This document shows, in pieces, positions 28,676 to 36,856 of a stretch of DNA of 64,000 nt. The position numbers and the translations under genes were made by a program. The stretch lies in NCBI GenBank assembly GCA_016712525.1, contig JADJQX010000001.1, positions 248,001 through 312,000 of the forward strand. The letters are read 5' to 3'. This stretch comes from Myxococcales bacterium. GTDB lineage: Bacteria; Myxococcota_A; Polyangia; Polyangiales; Polyangiaceae. The notes below the pieces were generated by a model, which had not been told where the DNA came from, ran no database searches, and was given only the letters and a program-made list of their open reading frames with translations. Every line of letters starts with the position of its first letter. Positions within the stretch are counted from its first letter, which is position 1.

Positions 28676-29578
28676 ATGAAGACGCTCGTCGCCGTCGTGA
28701 TCCTCGGAGCCCTCGGCTTCGCGTGCTCGTCGTCGTCCCCGGAGGCTGCGCCCGCGCCCGAGGCCAAGGTGCGCGGAGATTTCGATCCGGTGCCCTTCGG
28801 CGACGCGCGCCCCGTGGAGCTCTACGTGCCGAGCACCTACACCGACGACCGCCCCGCGCCGCTGCTCGTGCTGCTCCACGGGTACGGCGCGAGCGGGCGA
28901 TTGCAGGACGCCTACCTCGGGCTCCGCGCCCAGGCCGAGGCGCGCGGCTACCTCTACGCCGCGCCCGACGGCACCCCCGACGCGTCGGGAAAGCGCTTTT
29001 GGAACGCGGGCGCGTGCTGCGACTTCGGCAACGTGGGCACGGACGACGTCGGGTATTTGACCGGGCTCGTCGCCGCGATCGGGAAGCGTTATCGCGTCGA
29101 TCCGAAGCGCGTATTTTTGATCGGGCACTCCAATGGTGGGTTCATGTCGTACAGGCTCGCGTGCGACGCCGCGGACACGTTCGCGGGCATCGTGAGCATC
29201 GCCGGCACGACGTGGACCGACACGTCACGCTGCGCGCCACGTTCGGCGGTATCCATTCTCCACGTGCACGGCACGGCCGACGACACCATTCGCTACGAGG
29301 GCGGCACCTTCTCCGGCTTTGCGTACGCGAGCGCCGACGCGACGACCAAGCGCTGGGCCACCCTCGACGGCTGCGGGAGCAACGCGGAGACCGCGCCCGA
29401 CCTGGACGTCGACGCGTCCCGACCCGGCGCCGAGACGGGCGTCACGCGCTACACCGGGTGCCGCGACGGTGCGAACGTCGAGCTCTGGACGGTGCGTGAA
29501 GGGCAGCATTTGCCCGCGTTCGGGCCGCAGTTCGTGCCGAAGGCGCTCGACTTCCTCGACGCTCACCCGAAGCCGTGA
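28676..29578 (+). CDS. Secreted esterase, PHB depolymerase/LpqC family lipoprotein
   Basis: A lipoprotein of 300 residues (signal ends ALGFAC). An alpha/beta hydrolase of the polyhydroxybutyrate depolymerase/feruloyl esterase group: oxyanion motif LLHGYGASG, nucleophile Ser152 in GHSNGG, Asp202/203 in HGTADDT and His278 in EGQHLPAF, so the triad is complete. Disulfide-prone Cys pairs (GACCDFG, CDAAD) fit an extracytoplasmic enzyme. Substrate could be polyester, feruloyl-polysaccharide or another ester. ATG 28676 gives the best signal. It converges with the metallophosphoesterase gene, with ten bases between them. Confidence 0.85.
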   Translation: MKTLVAVVILGALGFACSSSSPEAAPAPEAKVRGDFDPVPFGDARPVELYVPSTYTDDRPAPLLVLLHGYGASGRLQDAYLGLRAQAEARGYLYAAPDGTPDASGKRFWNAGACCDFGNVGTDDVGYLTGLVAAIGKRYRVDPKRVFLIGHSNGGFMSYRLACDAADTFAGIVSIAGTTWTDTSRCAPRSAVSILHVHGTADDTIRYEGGTFSGFAYASADATTKRWATLDGCGSNAETAPDLDVDASRPGAETGVTRYTGCRDGANVELWTVREGQHLPAFGPQFVPKALDFLDAHPKP

Positions 29579-29588
29579 GGGCCTCGGA

Positions 29589-30779
29589 TCACGCCGGGTG
29601 GATGCGGAGCACGCTCTCCTCGGCGGGAACACCAAGGCGAATGGGAAACCCGTAGTGCGCCGTGCCTCGGTGCACCCAGAGCCTGTCGTGGCCGCGGCCC
29701 CAATAGCCATGATCGGGCATCTTGTTGCCGCCGAGCTTGAGGAAGGTCCACGAGAGGCCGAGGCTCACGAGGCCGAGCTGGCCCCCGTGCGTGTGCCCCG
29801 AGAGCACCAGGTCGGCTTCGCCCTCGGGCAAATCGCGGAACGCGCCGGGGTTGTGCAAGAGGATCACGCGCACGACGCCGGGGATGCGCGGGTTCTCTTC
29901 GCACACCCGAGCGAGGTACTCTTTGGTACCTCGAAAGGTGAAGTCGGTGCCGACGATTTGCACTTTGCCGCCGCGGGTGTCGACCACGCGCGACTCACCC
30001 AAGAGGAGCGGGATTCGATTGGCCTCCATGGCGTGCGCGACCGTACGCGGCGCCTCGAGATCGTGGTTCCCGTGGCAGGCGAACACGCGCCCCTCGAGCT
30101 TTTTCAAGGGCGAGAGCGCCTCGCGCAAGAGGCTCGGCTCGGGGTTCGACTCCATGGTGAGGTAGTCGCCCGTGAGGAGCACCAAATCGGGATCTTGTTC
30201 GACGGCGCGCTCGCAGATGGCCTTGAGCCGCTCGACCGACATGAAAGGGCCAATGTGCGGATCCGAGATCTGGACGATACGAATGGGGCTCTCGGTGAGG
30301 CGATTCCCCCGCTTCGTGGGGACGACGTCCCCCGCGCGATCGGCCGGTGAGCTGCGATCGGCGAGGGAGAGATCGATGGTCTCGCGCTTCGTGCGGAGAG
30401 ACTGCACCATGCCTACGGCCGCGAGCACGTAAGGCACCCACGGCGCGGGGACGTGAAACCCGAGCCCGAGCGCCACGGCCCACGGGATGCCTAGGAGCGT
30501 GCCCGCCGCGAAGAACGACGCGGGCCAGCTCACCACGACGCGGTACCAAAAGGGGCGCATGCGCGGCCGCGTGAGCGCCACGAAATTCACGAACACGATG
30601 GCGTGGAGGACCGAGAACACGGGCAAGAGCGCGCCCACCTCGTGGCTCAACGCGTTCGCCACCGCGGCGTAGATGCCCACGAGGACGCCGACGAACACGG
30701 CGAAGGCGCGGCTCCGTCGCCACGCCGCGACGAACGTGATCGAGAACCCGACGACGGTGATCCACGAGAACGGTGACAT
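29589..30779 (-). CDS. Membrane-anchored metallophosphoesterase
   Basis: A protein of 396 residues. The N-terminus has about four hydrophobic helices (through about residue 130), then a calcineurin-like metallophosphoesterase domain. Metal ligands are visible in VQISDPHIG, LTGDYLTME, CHGNHDLEA, VILLHNPGAF and LSGHTHGGQLG, which is the full five-block set. Relatives such as YkuE hydrolyse UDP-diacylglucosamine or other phosphoesters at the membrane; the substrate is unknown. The ATG at 30779 is preferred over frames that would begin in a Pro/Arg-rich stretch. The EndoU gene lies upstream on the same strand. Confidence 0.88.
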   Translation of the reverse strand: MSPFSWITVVGFSITFVAAWRRSRAFAVFVGVLVGIYAAVANALSHEVGALLPVFSVLHAIVFVNFVALTRPRMRPFWYRVVVSWPASFFAAGTLLGIPWAVALGLGFHVPAPWVPYVLAAVGMVQSLRTKRETIDLSLADRSSPADRAGDVVPTKRGNRLTESPIRIVQISDPHIGPFMSVERLKAICERAVEQDPDLVLLTGDYLTMESNPEPSLLREALSPLKKLEGRVFACHGNHDLEAPRTVAHAMEANRIPLLLGESRVVDTRGGKVQIVGTDFTFRGTKEYLARVCEENPRIPGVVRVILLHNPGAFRDLPEGEADLVLSGHTHGGQLGLVSLGLSWTFLKLGGNKMPDHGYWGRGHDRLWVHRGTAHYGFPIRLGVPAEESVLRIHPA

Positions 30780-30888
30780 CGCGAGAGAAGCTTGTAACGC
30801 GCCTTCGCCATGCGCACCGGTAAACCTACGTAAACCCGCACGGTCGAGCTCGGCCTTCCCGAGCCGAAGGGCTCGGGAGCTCAGGGAT

Positions 30889-31782
30889 TCAGGGCCTTCG
30901 TGCGCCCTTCGCGTCGTCGGCCAGCGGGAACAGCGTGACCATGCCCCCGTCGGGTTTGGTCCAGTACACCCAGTCGACGTTCGCGCCGTAAATGCGGCTC
31001 CGGAACGCGGTGCGCACACCTTCGCTCGAGGGGCACGCGTGCTCGTGCGCGGCGACGCCGAGCGCCACGAGGCACGCGGGCGACATGCCCACGTGGAACC
31101 CGCCGACGGGCTTCTCGATGCGCGCGCCGAGCTTGGCGGGGGCCCACGTGTAGGTCACGGTGGCCACGTCGGCGTCGGCGAGGCCTTCGCGCGAGCAGGT
31201 GTACGCGATGCGCCCCGCGCGCTCCTCGAGGTACACACGCGACCAGAGGTGCTGCCCGCCCACCGTACCGTTGCCGTTCGATTCGCCGCAGAACACGTGC
31301 TCGAACGCGCCCGTACGCAGCCACGCGTCGGTCATGCGGTCGACGGCCGATTTCCCTTTGCCTTCGCCCCTCGCGAGCGCGCGCTTCATCGCGGGGCGCT
31401 CGGCGATCGTGGCGAACGTCTCGCGGATCTTCTCGCGCACCTCGGGCTTGTCGACGTCGTTCGTGTGCGGCGCGGGATCCATGAGGCCACAGAGCCCCTG
31501 GAACGCCTCGAAATCGCCCGGGAGCGCTCCCTCGATGGGCGCGAAGAGCGCGCCGTGATCGGGCCCCGCCCCGCACGCGACCTCGTGATGCGAAGGGATG
31601 CCGGGGAACGCGTCGCCGTCGGCCCTGGCGCAGAGGTCCTGAAACACGGCGTCCGTGCAGCCCGCGATCGGCGCGACCTCGGCGGCGCTCGACGTGCGCG
31701 GAGGAGCCACCTCCGGAGCCTGGCCACACGCCACGATCCCCACGAGTCCCACCACGATCCCCACGAACCTTCGCCCTCGCAT
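30889..31782 (-). CDS. Lipid-anchored EndoU-type endoribonuclease
   Basis: A lipoprotein of 297 residues; signal ends GIVAC (Cys19). The rest matches the XendoU/EndoU nuclease fold: GAFEHVFCGE with His162, GGQHLW with His178 and IEKPVGGFHVGMSP with Lys224. The spacings (16 and 46 residues) are those of the His/His/Lys triad in eukaryotic EndoU, so an active metal-dependent or metal-independent RNase is likely. The protein also has six or more Cys, as in exported proteins. An RNase on the outside of the cell could degrade environmental RNA, act as a contact toxin, or protect against prey. ATG 31782 is chosen for the lipoprotein signal. No immunity gene is visible beside it. Confidence 0.85.
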   Translation of the reverse strand: MRGRRFVGIVVGLVGIVACGQAPEVAPPRTSSAAEVAPIAGCTDAVFQDLCARADGDAFPGIPSHHEVACGAGPDHGALFAPIEGALPGDFEAFQGLCGLMDPAPHTNDVDKPEVREKIRETFATIAERPAMKRALARGEGKGKSAVDRMTDAWLRTGAFEHVFCGESNGNGTVGGQHLWSRVYLEERAGRIAYTCSREGLADADVATVTYTWAPAKLGARIEKPVGGFHVGMSPACLVALGVAAHEHACPSSEGVRTAFRSRIYGANVDWVYWTKPDGGMVTLFPLADDAKGARRP

Positions 31783-31920
31783 GCGCCCCTCCCCGACTTC
31801 CCTCTCGAGACCGCTGTACGGTAGCGCGACCCGAACGAATGTCACTTCGAGAGCCTCGTCTCACGGAGGTCTCGCCGAGCTTGGGCAAAAACCGCAGCTG
31901 TTTCGACTACTTCGGGTCGC

Positions 31921-32181
31921 TCAGCCCGCGTCCGCCAGGGCGCTGACCCCGCGGCCCGTGACGCGGTAGAGGAGGCGTGTGTCGCCCATGGCGCGCTCGT
32001 CCTCTTCGCCGTCGGGGGCTTCGCCGTACTCGCCGCACGCCTCGACGAGGCCGAGATCGCAGAGCCGCTGCATGGTCTCGAGCTCGTCGCCGTCGAGCTC
32101 GTCGCCGTCGAGGCCGCCGTGATCTTCGTCGGAGATCCTCACCTCGCGGAGCAACGAGAGCTCGGCCGGAGAGAGGACCAA
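31921..32181 (-). CDS. Small acidic hypothetical protein
   Basis: A protein of 86 residues beginning at TTG 32181, two bases after the stop of the upstream gene, so translation is coupled. It is acidic, with repeated DGDELDGDELETM and a C-terminal LLYRVTGRGVSALADA that looks like a winged-helix end. No family was recognised. No ATG start is available in the frame. The encoded size, tight coupling and lack of a better frame support it, but the call is not strong. Confidence 0.5.
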   Translation of the reverse strand: MVLSPAELSLLREVRISDEDHGGLDGDELDGDELETMQRLCDLGLVEACGEYGEAPDGEEDERAMGDTRLLYRVTGRGVSALADAG

Positions 32182-32183
32182 CG

Positions 32184-32627
32184 TCAGTGCTCCTCGTGGA
32201 GCGAGGGCGTGCGTGGGTAGGCCTCGAAGGCGTAGTCGTAGCTGCCGTGATCGTCTTGGGTGCGGAACCTCACGCGGAGGCCACGCTCGGTGAGCTCGCA
32301 CGCGATCTCGACGGGGCGCTGCACCCACGTGGTCACGATCGAGCGGACGAACGCCTGCACGTCGACGTAGAAGCGCTCGGCGAGCTGCGAGGGCGTGAGG
32401 CGCTTCGTGCCTTGTTCGACCATGTCTTTGAGCTCGCCCAGGTCGACACACGAGGCCACGAAGCCGGTGCCCGTGTCGAGCGCGCTCGGGAGCCTCGCCG
32501 CGAGGCCGGGCGCGAGCTCGAGGGCGTGCGCTTGACGCGGATCGGTCCCCCGTGACGGCCCCGGCGATTTCACGGGGGGCAGCGGCGGGAACGCGTTCTT
32601 CGCGCGCGGCTCTTCGTTCGGGGGCAT
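32184..32627 (-). CDS. Hypothetical protein
   Basis: A protein of 147 residues with a Pro-rich N-terminus (about 1-30) and an alpha/beta domain beyond (LPSALDTGTGFVASCVDLG, RFYVDVQAFVRSIVTTW, RFRTQDDHGSYDYAFEA). Not recognised; soluble. The stop is two bases ahead of the next small gene, indicating a two-gene operon. Start ATG at 32627. Confidence 0.55.
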   Translation of the reverse strand: MPPNEEPRAKNAFPPLPPVKSPGPSRGTDPRQAHALELAPGLAARLPSALDTGTGFVASCVDLGELKDMVEQGTKRLTPSQLAERFYVDVQAFVRSIVTTWVQRPVEIACELTERGLRVRFRTQDDHGSYDYAFEAYPRTPSLHEEH

Positions 32628-32727
32628 GCGCGCCCATATTGGCAAACCCGCCCTCGTCCCGAAAGGGGGTGCGTGCACGGGCGTGTCTCGAGCCCCGCGG
32701 GCGCCGCGTTTCCCCCCCCCGGAGGCG

Positions 32728-33675
32728 TCAGATGCCGAAGCGCGCCTTGTCTTTGGCGACGAACTCGACGTAGGCCTCGCTCGGGAGGTGCGGCTCGATC
32801 TCGCCCGCGTCGACGGCCTTCTCGAGCTCGCGCTTGATGTCACCCACGAGGCGCGAAGGCGGGAGCCCGAACGCCTTCATGACGAAGTCTCCCACGCCCT
32901 TCGGGAGCGGGGGCTTCACGGCGTCCTCGGCGGCGAGCTTGGCGATGCGCTCGGCGAGCTCCTCGATTTGCTGGAGGCCTTTGCGCTTCTTCTCGGGGCG
33001 CTTCGTGGTGATGTCGGCGCGCGCGAGGCACAAGAGGTCTTCCATGTGGGCGCCGAGCTCGCGCGCGAACCTGCGCACGGCGCTGTCGGTCCACTCGGGA
33101 TCGTACTGGTTCGCGCGGAGGTGGTGCAGCACGAGGAAGCGCACGGTGTCTTTCAGGGCGGCCTCGGGCGTGAAGAGGCCGAGGCGCCTGTCGAGCTTGT
33201 CGAACATGCGCGTGCCGACCTCGGCGTGCCCCAAGAAGTGCACCTTCCCGTCGGGGCTGATGCTGCGGGTCTTCACCTTGCCGATGTCGTGGAAGAGCGA
33301 GGCCCACCGCACCTCGAGCCGCGGGACGGCCTGACGCACGACCTGCTTCGTGTGCTTCCACACGTCCTTGTGGCGCCACTCGCCGTCCCCGAAGCCGACC
33401 ATGGCGTGCACCTCCGGGAAGATGGCTCCGAGCGCGCCGCTCTCGAGGAGGATGTCGAGGCCGAGCTCGGGATCGTCGCCCATGACCACGCGGTCGAGGC
33501 GGGCGCGCACGGCCACGCGGTCGAGCTTCACGGCCGCCAAGAGAGACGCCGCGTCGCACACGACGAGGCTCGAGGGACGCTCCCCGCGCTCGGCGGCGAA
33601 CGCGGCCTGCTCGAGCGCGTCCATGGTCGCGTCGGCCGAGCCGTTCGTCGGGGGGGTGGGCTCCTCGGGGGGCAT
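32728..33675 (-). CDS. HD-domain protein related to tRNA nucleotidyltransferase C-terminal part
   Basis: A protein of 315 residues resembling the RNA-binding and HD parts of bacterial CCA-adding enzymes. The segment RLDRVVMGDDPELGLDILLESGALGAIFPEV is the post-catalytic helical region, and an HD domain follows with His129-Asp130 in LFHDIGKVK, then LGHAEVG and LVLHHLRANQYDPEW. The N-terminal nucleotidyltransferase head (with its GGxxR motif and DxD) is absent. It may be a phosphodiesterase or phosphatase of the HD superfamily, or part of a split enzyme. Start ATG 33675. Divergent from the Cys-rich lipoprotein gene. Confidence 0.75.
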   Translation of the reverse strand: MPPEEPTPPTNGSADATMDALEQAAFAAERGERPSSLVVCDAASLLAAVKLDRVAVRARLDRVVMGDDPELGLDILLESGALGAIFPEVHAMVGFGDGEWRHKDVWKHTKQVVRQAVPRLEVRWASLFHDIGKVKTRSISPDGKVHFLGHAEVGTRMFDKLDRRLGLFTPEAALKDTVRFLVLHHLRANQYDPEWTDSAVRRFARELGAHMEDLLCLARADITTKRPEKKRKGLQQIEELAERIAKLAAEDAVKPPLPKGVGDFVMKAFGLPPSRLVGDIKRELEKAVDAGEIEPHLPSEAYVEFVAKDKARFGI

Positions 33676-33809
33676 GGGACGGGGTGCGCGTGTGTAGTGC
33701 AAGGGAGGCGTTTGGGCAACGAAGGGTGTGTAAGTCCGCGTCACATTTCCGTCTTTTGGTGGACGTCGGGCTTGCCAGGTCCTCGCGGTATGCGAAAACC
33801 ACGGGGCCC

Positions 33810-34424
33810 ATGCGCTTCCCTCGCTTCGCCGCCCCCACGCTCGTCCTCGTCGCCACCTCGGCCCTGGCCATCGCGGCCTGCGGCGGCTCCGTGCCGACCG
33901 ACCTCTTCTCCGACCCGGGCGCCGACTCGGGGGCGACGGCCGACGGGAGCAGCGGAGGGGGCAACGGTGGCGGCGGAGGCGGCACGAGCGACGCCAGCTT
34001 CGAGAGCGACGCGAGCGTCCCCACCGACGCGGGCACGAACGACGCGGCGCGGCCCGTCGACGCGGGCCAGGTGGGCATCCCCTGCGGGACCGACGTCTGC
34101 GCGGTGGGCTCGGTCTGCTGCGCGAACGGGGCGCAGGCGCCCTTCCAGTACGTGTGCAAAGCCAAAGAGTCCGAGTGCGCCGAGACGTCGGTGCCTATCG
34201 CGTGCAACGGCGCCGAGGACTGCACGGGCGGTTCGGCGCGCATCTGCTGCGGCGATCGCGTCTTCGAGAACGGCCGCACGAGCTACGCCGACGTGACCTG
34301 CCGGAGCACCTGCAACAACGGCAACGTGCGCTTCTGCGATCCGAAGAACGCCGCCGCGAGCTGCGGGCAAAACGGGCGCTGCGAGGCGTCCACGATCCTG
34401 CCTGGGTTCTTTACTTGTCTGTGA
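33810..34424 (+). CDS. Cys-rich hypothetical lipoprotein
   Basis: A lipoprotein of 204 residues (signal ends ALAIAAC), with a Gly/Ser/Thr/Asp linker (GGGNGGGGGGTSDAS) and a Cys-rich C-terminal domain of two similar modules: GTDVCAVGSVCCANG and NGAEDCTGGSARICCGD, each with a CC pair, then CNNGNVRFCDP. This CC-type module recurs in myxobacterial lipoproteins and is likely disulfide-bonded. Function unknown. ATG 33810 follows a 134-base divergent gap; the converging SUMF1 pseudogene ends at 34486. Confidence 0.7.
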   Translation: MRFPRFAAPTLVLVATSALAIAACGGSVPTDLFSDPGADSGATADGSSGGGNGGGGGGTSDASFESDASVPTDAGTNDAARPVDAGQVGIPCGTDVCAVGSVCCANGAQAPFQYVCKAKESECAETSVPIACNGAEDCTGGSARICCGDRVFENGRTSYADVTCRSTCNNGNVRFCDPKNAAASCGQNGRCEASTILPGFFTCL

Positions 34425-34485
34425 GCCCGTAGGCGTCGCGATCGCGCGGGGGACGCGCGGGGGTGGCGACGGTGCGGGGCCGCGG

Positions 34486-35733
34486 CTACGGCACGTGAGG
34501 CGAGAGGGTCACTGACGATGACGTGGGACTCGATGCGCGCTTAGCCTCGGGCCGAGGGCACCGTGATGGCGGCGGGAGGGTACGCGCGAGCCGGAAACCC
34601 AGGGCTTGTATGCGATCCCATGTCGCCCCGAGCCGGAACGAGACAGTCGTCGCCCCGGCCGAGGACGTGACACCACCTCCCCGCTTGGTGCGTACGTCTC
34701 CCGCCCCGAGCGCTTGTCCAGGGTCGGTGTAGGGACCGGCGCGAAATCCGAGGCCGACGTACTCGTCACTCGTCCACTCGGCCACGTTGCCCAGCATGTC
34801 GAAGAGCCCCCATCCGTTGGGCTCCTTGGTCATCACGGGCTTCGTCGTCGTTGTCCGTTGAGCGAGGATAGTGGCGGTCACGCAGTACCACGCGGCGCGA
34901 TCGAGGAACGGTTCGGAGAGCTCGTGACACTCCACCGTGGGGTCATACGACTTCGCGAGCATCGGCCCAGTGTAGTAGGGAGTACGAGCACCGGCTCTCG
35001 CGGCATATTCCCACTCTGCCTCCGTGGGGAGCCGGTAGCCACGGCATTCGTATACGTTCTCTGGTGCGGCGCGGACCCGCGTGCACTTGCTCCCTGCGCC
35101 ACGCACGCCTTCACACCCCTCGAGGACGTAGCACTCCGCGAGGGGCGGCTCGTGACGGCGCGACGCTTCGTTCGCGTAGGCTATCGCATCGAACCACGAG
35201 AGATTCGTCGCCGGGCAATCTGAGGCGAGACAGCTTCCGTACTCGACTCCCGCCTCAGGATTCGGGGCAGTCGCCCCGTTGACGAAGCCGGCGGCGACCC
35301 ACTCCCGCTGGGTGACCTCGTGCTGTCCCATCTCGAACCTGTGGCTGAGCGTCACCTGAGCCTCCTCTTCGGTCTTCGCGCCACGCCCCGCCTGGCACGA
35401 CGGTTACCCCATCACGAAACAGCCAGGTGGAATCTCGCAGAAGCCTTCCTTGCACTTGGCCTCCACGGGCGGGTGCTTGCAGTCGGGGGTGACCGGGAAG
35501 GTGCTCACGCATGCCGTGCTCGGGGAGCCGGCGTCGGCTGGCGGACTTGCGTCTCCGAGAGCTGCGGCATCGGCGAGGGACCCGTCGCCCGTGCTCCCCG
35601 CGTCAACGAGGGGGCTCGAAGGGGTCGGCGAGCACGCGATGGCCAAGCCCACGAGGAGGACGGGCCAGCGGCGAGCGGTGCCGTGGGATGGCGCTTCGGG
35701 TGGGGAGCTGGGTTTTCGCGGTGGACGGCCCAT
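34486..35733 (-). pseudogene. SUMF1/FGE-fold lipoprotein, broken by in-frame stop
   Basis: A tandem copy of the next gene. The frame runs from ATG 35733 (lipoprotein signal LLVGLAIAC) to a TAA at 35404-35406, right after CEIPPGCFVMG. The same frame continues beyond it as PSCQAGRGAKTEEEAQVTLS. The intact copy has TCA (Ser) at that place, so a single C-to-A change explains the break. The downstream part keeps EYAARAG and GLFDMLGNVAEWTSDE, the SUMF1 core, and runs past the usual end for another 26 residues to 34486. Re-start at GTG 35355 could give a truncated secreted domain without a signal, so it is probably dead. Confidence 0.8.
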
Positions 35734-35737
35734 CGGA

Positions 35738-36856
35738 TCAGTCGAGTGTACGGACGAGACGGATGCCGATCCCGTCCACCCCATGCCAACTCGCCGCCAC
35801 CCTCCAGGTTACTGTAGTGGAGGCAAATCCTGTCGAGGCACCACCTCCGCGCTTGGCGCGATACGGCCGAGCGCCGAACCGGGCCCCAGGATTAACATGG
35901 GGCCCGCCCTGGAGTCCGAAGTCGACCTTTTCTTCGCTCGTCCACTCGGGCACATTTCCCAGCACGTCGTATAGGCCCCACCCGTTGGGCAGTTTCTGCA
36001 TAACAGGACGCGTCTCGTACACCAGCGGGCTCTCGCTTTTGGGGGTGCCGCAGTACCAGGCGATCTTGTCGAGGGCCGGCTCTTTCTGCTCGGTGCACGA
36101 CTTCATGAAGTCATACATCTTCGCGACAATATCGCCTGACGGGAACGGGGTGCGTGTCCCTGCCCTGGCGGCATATTCCCACTCCGCCTCCGTCGGAAGG
36201 CGATACCCGCGGCAAGCGTAGACGTCCTCCGGCACGGCGTGGGCGCCCGCGCACTCGCGGTCGAGGCCACGTGTACCGGTGCAACCGTCGAGCGCGTAAC
36301 ATTCGGGGAGGGGGGGGCTGTGCGTGCGAGAGCGTACATTCGCGTAGTCGAGCGCGTCGAAGTAGGTGAGCATCGTCGCTGGGCAGTTCGGGGCGACGCA
36401 GCTACCGTACGAGTCAGGTTCATTTTTCGCTGGGACCGCGTTGTTCGGGAACCCCGCCGCCATCCACTCCTCTTGCGTCGTCTCGTGCTGCGCGATCTCG
36501 AACCGGTGGGTCAGGGTGACCTGCGACTCCGGCTCCGAGGCCGGGCCTCGACCTGCTTGACAAGGGGGTGATCCCATCACGAAACAGCCAGGTGGAATCT
36601 CGCAGAAGCCTTCCTTGCACTTGGTCTCGACGGGCGGGTGCTTGCAGTCGGGGGTGACGGGGAAGGTGCTGAAGCAGGCCCTGCTCGCGTCGATGACCGA
36701 AGACGAGTCCAACGAACCTCCGTCGGAGGGAGTTGTTGGGACAGAACGAGCAGGCGCACCCGCATCCCCGGCTCGCATGTCGAAGTCACTGCCTCGTGTA
36801 CACGCAGTCGACACGAGTCCCACCCCTAGAATAGTGGCGACAATGGAGGACCGCAT
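35738..36856 (-). CDS. SUMF1/EgtB/PvdO-fold lipoprotein
   Basis: A lipoprotein of 372 residues (signal ends LVSTAC). A Cys-rich neck (VTPDCKHPPVETKCKEGFCE) leads to the sulfatase-modifying-factor fold: GCFVMG, FEIAQHETTQEEWMAAG, YRLPTEAEWEYAARAG, GLYDVLGNVPEWTSEE and IGIRLVRTL at the end. Formylglycine-generating enzymes have two Cys in the region after GNVxEW; here that region (KRGGGASTGFASTTVTWRVA) has none. The protein therefore probably does not make formylglycine; it may be a structural or binding member. ATG 36856 overlaps the stop of the kelch gene (ATGA), so they are coupled. Confidence 0.82.
   Translation of the reverse strand: MRSSIVATILGVGLVSTACTRGSDFDMRAGDAGAPARSVPTTPSDGGSLDSSSVIDASRACFSTFPVTPDCKHPPVETKCKEGFCEIPPGCFVMGSPPCQAGRGPASEPESQVTLTHRFEIAQHETTQEEWMAAGFPNNAVPAKNEPDSYGSCVAPNCPATMLTYFDALDYANVRSRTHSPPLPECYALDGCTGTRGLDRECAGAHAVPEDVYACRGYRLPTEAEWEYAARAGTRTPFPSGDIVAKMYDFMKSCTEQKEPALDKIAWYCGTPKSESPLVYETRPVMQKLPNGWGLYDVLGNVPEWTSEEKVDFGLQGGPHVNPGARFGARPYRAKRGGGASTGFASTTVTWRVAASWHGVDGIGIRLVRTLD

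Noticed and set aside
30889..31782. Contact-dependent toxin module
   Set aside because: No delivery domain, pre-toxin segment or immunity gene can be seen; a free lipoprotein nuclease fits better.
34486..36856. Formylglycine-generating enzyme activity for the SUMF1 pair
   Set aside because: The Cys pair of the FGE active site is absent in both copies.
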